A stretch of 64,000 bases of DNA, taken from assembly GCF_026625565.1 (NCBI RefSeq), contig NZ_CP112998.1, positions 5,420,001-5,484,000 on the forward strand, written 5' to 3'. Source of the stretch: Dyadobacter pollutisoli. Lineage in GTDB: Bacteria > Bacteroidota > Bacteroidia > Cytophagales > Spirosomataceae. Below, piece by piece: positions 61,962 to 64,000 of this stretch. The position numbers and the translations under genes were made by a program. The notes beneath the pieces are model-generated. The model saw only the letters and a list, made by a program, of their open reading frames with translations. It did not search any database and was not told the DNA's origin. Position 1 is the stretch's first letter. The number at the start of each line of letters is the position of its first letter.

Positions 61962-62738
61962 ATGCCTTCGAATATCCGGATTTCTTGTACATTTCTGTTT
62001 ATCTGTCTATTGCTTTACAGTTACCACAATTTTGGCCAAAGTGAAGTGAAAGATTCCCTTCATCCAGTAAACAGAGCAAAAATGAATGTATACTTTTTAA
62101 GCGGTCTCGGCGCAGATAAACGGGTTTTCAGCCAGCTAACACTCGACGACCAATTTATCATTCATCATATCGAATGGATTAAGCCGCTCAAAAAAGAACT
62201 GTTGTCACATTACGCCGGACGGCTTGTCGCACAAATCGATACCACGCAGGCTTTCCAGCTCGTGGGGCTCTCATTCGGGGGAATTATCGCTTCCGAACTT
62301 TCCAACATTGTCCATCCCGAACAGATCGTCATCATTTCAAGTACGCCGACCGGGGTTCCTATTTCGAAATTTTACAGAGGTTTGGTTAAATTTTTGCTAC
62401 TTTCTCCTTTCGCAGCACCGCTTTTGAAATCAACGAATTCTTTGACCTACAAATTTTTCGGCGCGGATACGCCGGAGCTAAAAACACTGCTGAAAGACAT
62501 TTTACACGATACCGACAGTAAATTTTTGAAGTGGGCGCTCATACGCATGAGTAGTTGGGAGCGGAAAACCAGGGCCGAAAATCTGTATCACATTCACGGG
62601 TCAGCCGACCGGTTGATTTCCATTAAACTGGTGAAGCCCGATGTAGTCATTGAAGGCGGAGGGCATTTGATGGTGTATGCCCAGGCCAAACAGATATCTG
62701 CTATTTTGAACAAAAAACTGAAAAGTGAGGAATACTAG
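61962..62738 (+). CDS. Alpha/beta hydrolase with N-terminal signal or anchor
   Basis: This 258-residue protein has a hydrophobic N-terminus (residues 8-24), then an alpha/beta hydrolase fold: nucleophile elbow LVGLSFGG, acid in HIHGSADRLI and base histidine in EGGGHLMVY. The lid is short. It probably acts as an esterase or lipase-like enzyme in the envelope; the substrate is unknown. An internal ATG at 62082 would give a soluble form. It follows the receptor gene by 58 bp and converges with the quinone oxidoreductase gene. Confidence 0.83.
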   Translation: MPSNIRISCTFLFICLLLYSYHNFGQSEVKDSLHPVNRAKMNVYFLSGLGADKRVFSQLTLDDQFIIHHIEWIKPLKKELLSHYAGRLVAQIDTTQAFQLVGLSFGGIIASELSNIVHPEQIVIISSTPTGVPISKFYRGLVKFLLLSPFAAPLLKSTNSLTYKFFGADTPELKTLLKDILHDTDSKFLKWALIRMSSWERKTRAENLYHIHGSADRLISIKLVKPDVVIEGGGHLMVYAQAKQISAILNKKLKSEEY

Positions 62739-62747
62739 CCTGTCTCA

Positions 62748-63725
62748 CTACCAGTTATTGACCAGGACAATTTTTCCGATATGCCCGCTACTTTCCATCA
62801 ATGTGTGCGCCTGGGCTGCTTCGGAAAGCTGGAACTGACGCGATATAACTGATTTGAACTTACCATTTTCCAAAATCGGCCAGACATGCTGCTTTATTTC
62901 TGCCGCCAGTTTTGACTTAAATTCGGGGTCGCGATTCCGCAGGGTGCTGCCGGTAATCGTGAGCCGGTTTTTCATGACCAGCCCAAAATCAATACTATCC
63001 ACTTTGTTCCCATTCATAGTATTAATAAAGACAAGTCGCCCGTCAGCATGGAGCAGCCGCATATTTTTGGGAATGTAGCTACCGCCCACCATGTCGAGGA
63101 TCACGTCCATTCCTCTGGTTTTCAGTATTTCTTCGAAGTCTTCTTTTTTATAATTAATACTGAGATCAGCTCCCAGCTCGTCACATGCTTGACATTTCTC
63201 GTCAGAGCCCGCAGTCGTAAAAACCTGTGCACCAAATGCTTTCGCAAGTTGAATGGCTGTAATACCAATGCCGCTGCTTCCGCCATGTACCAGAAAATTT
63301 TCACCTTTCTGCAATGCGCCTCTCTGAAACACATTATGCCAAACCGTAAACACGGTCTCTGGCAAAGAAGCCGCTTCTGCAAAGTCAAAACCGTGAGGTA
63401 ATGGAAGACAATGTCCCGCGTGAGCCAGCGCATATTCCGCGTAGCCGCCTCCTGTAAGCAATGCACAAACCTGGTCACCGACTTTCCAATCCGTTACAAA
63501 ATCACCAGTTTGCTCAATAGTTCCGGCTACTTCGAGGCCTGGAATGTCTTTCGGCGCTCCGGGCGGTGGCGGATAGTTCCCTTTCCGCTGAAAAACATCA
63601 GGGCGGTTGATACCCGCTGCATACACTTTGATCAATACCTCATTTGCACCGGGTTTCGGAATGTCCGTTTCCCTGATCTGCAAAACGTCAGGAGCGCCGG
63701 GCTGGGTGATAACTACGGCTTTCAT
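62748..63725 (-). CDS. NAD(P)H quinone oxidoreductase-like, zinc-free medium-chain dehydrogenase
   Basis: This 325-residue enzyme belongs to the quinone oxidoreductase (PIG3-like) branch of the medium-chain dehydrogenases. The GroES-like N-terminal domain (MKAVVITQPGAPDVLQIRE, IKVYAAGINRPDVFQRKGNYPPPPGAP) and the nucleotide loop VHGGSSGIGITAIQLAKAFG are present, and the zinc cysteines are absent. It reduces quinones or enals with NADPH. It follows the YccF gene by 23 bp and may form an operon with it. Confidence 0.93.
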   Translation of the reverse strand: MKAVVITQPGAPDVLQIRETDIPKPGANEVLIKVYAAGINRPDVFQRKGNYPPPPGAPKDIPGLEVAGTIEQTGDFVTDWKVGDQVCALLTGGGYAEYALAHAGHCLPLPHGFDFAEAASLPETVFTVWHNVFQRGALQKGENFLVHGGSSGIGITAIQLAKAFGAQVFTTAGSDEKCQACDELGADLSINYKKEDFEEILKTRGMDVILDMVGGSYIPKNMRLLHADGRLVFINTMNGNKVDSIDFGLVMKNRLTITGSTLRNRDPEFKSKLAAEIKQHVWPILENGKFKSVISRQFQLSEAAQAHTLMESSGHIGKIVLVNNW

Positions 63726-63748
63726 TACAGGTTATTTGAGAAAATAAA

Positions 63749-64000
63749 TTAATAAACCTCTTTACCAAAAGGAGTGAAAGACAGGCTCATCAATTTGAAA
63801 TGCTGTTTCGCAAATGGAAGGCCAATGATGGTAATGGCAAGAATTATTCCAAAAAACAGGTGCGTCAGCGCAATCCAGATTCCGCCGAGAAATATCCATG
63901 CAATATTAAACAATGTAGACAGGCAGCCTGTGCTTGCAGGCACTTCCCGCACCTGCTGCCCGAAAGGGAACAGGGCCAGAATACCAATTTTGAAGCATTG
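63749..64000 (-). CDS. YccF-domain membrane protein (5' end cut by window edge)
   Basis: The frame is open to the right edge, so the start lies beyond the window and 84 codons are visible. A GTG at 63952 is not the real start, because the conserved family segment FKIGILALFPFGQQV lies upstream of it in frame. Further segments are LFNIAWIFLGGIWIALTHLFFG and IIGLPFAKQHFKLMSLSFTPFGKEV. YccF proteins are small inner-membrane proteins of unknown function. Two internal repeats of the family are seen in part. Confidence 0.85.
   Translation of the reverse strand, partial: QCFKIGILALFPFGQQVREVPASTGCLSTLFNIAWIFLGGIWIALTHLFFGIILAITIIGLPFAKQHFKLMSLSFTPFGKEVY

Noticed and set aside
63749..63952. YccF protein starting at the GTG at 63952
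   Set aside because: The conserved segment FPFGQQ lies in frame upstream, so the gene extends past the right edge.

Overview
The window looks like chromosomal DNA of a Bacteroidota bacterium, probably a cytophagalean close to Dyadobacter/Spirosomaceae (an inference from gene content, not a proven identity). The evidence is two SusC/SusD pairs, two further TonB-dependent receptors, a LytS/LytTR-type two-component pair, the Bacteroidota-specific GlmU-like protein, a eukaryote-like class I ribonucleotide reductase, and many -7 boxes of the form TAnnTTTG, several with TTG or TTTG 17-20 bp upstream. I see no tRNA, rRNA, prophage, insertion sequence or CRISPR array. Genes run on both strands in short operons.

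Layout. 1-9.0 kb: nrdA (cut by the left edge), a Tat-exported isomerase-like protein, ribosomal protein L31, a GlmU-like protein, then holB-rimB-rimK, a HigBA toxin-antitoxin pair and hemC. 9.1-17.6 kb: a small lipoprotein, a TonB-dependent receptor with unusual tails at both ends, a divergent histidine kinase/response regulator pair, and uvrA. 17.7-23.2 kb: the first SusC/SusD pair, preceded by a LacI-type palindrome and followed by a 54-residue orphan protein resembling the N-terminal part of HigA. 23.2-30.3 kb: a YigZ-like protein, an MFS exporter, a DUF6934-like protein with a 53-residue neighbour, corA, a methyltransferase, a glycosyltransferase, nrdB and recX.

30.4-33.7 kb is the least explained part. 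A phosphoesterase is followed by four small unrecognised genes, two of them tandem paralogues, lying downstream of tyrS. The area carries three 33-bp palindromes of one family and two copies of a separate palindromic operator-like motif. 33.8-40 kb: a secreted GH43 enzyme, a Uma2-type nuclease, queA, a small membrane protein, a cobalamin adenosyltransferase and ilvE.

40-50 kb reads as a carbohydrate-utilisation locus: AraC regulator, sodium/solute symporter, GH130 mannosylglucose phosphorylase, SusC, SusD and a mannose-6-phosphate-isomerase-like cupin. The likely flow is binding and import of a beta-mannoside by SusCD, inner-membrane transport by the symporter, and phosphorolysis to mannose-1-phosphate plus glucose. 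50-64 kb: a DUF72 protein, a secreted class II cyclic-nucleotide phosphodiesterase, small enzymes, a second HigBA pair, an AI-2E-family exporter, an ABC1 kinase with a TetR regulator, an AldO-like flavoprotein, a MocR regulator divergent from a BtuB-like receptor, a hydrolase, a quinone oxidoreductase and a YccF protein cut by the right edge.

Nothing here is a clear-cut new system. The best candidates for undescribed biology are the small-gene/palindrome cluster at 31.2-32.4 kb, the DUF6934-like pair at 25.1-25.7 kb, and the orphan HigA-like microprotein at 23.07 kb.
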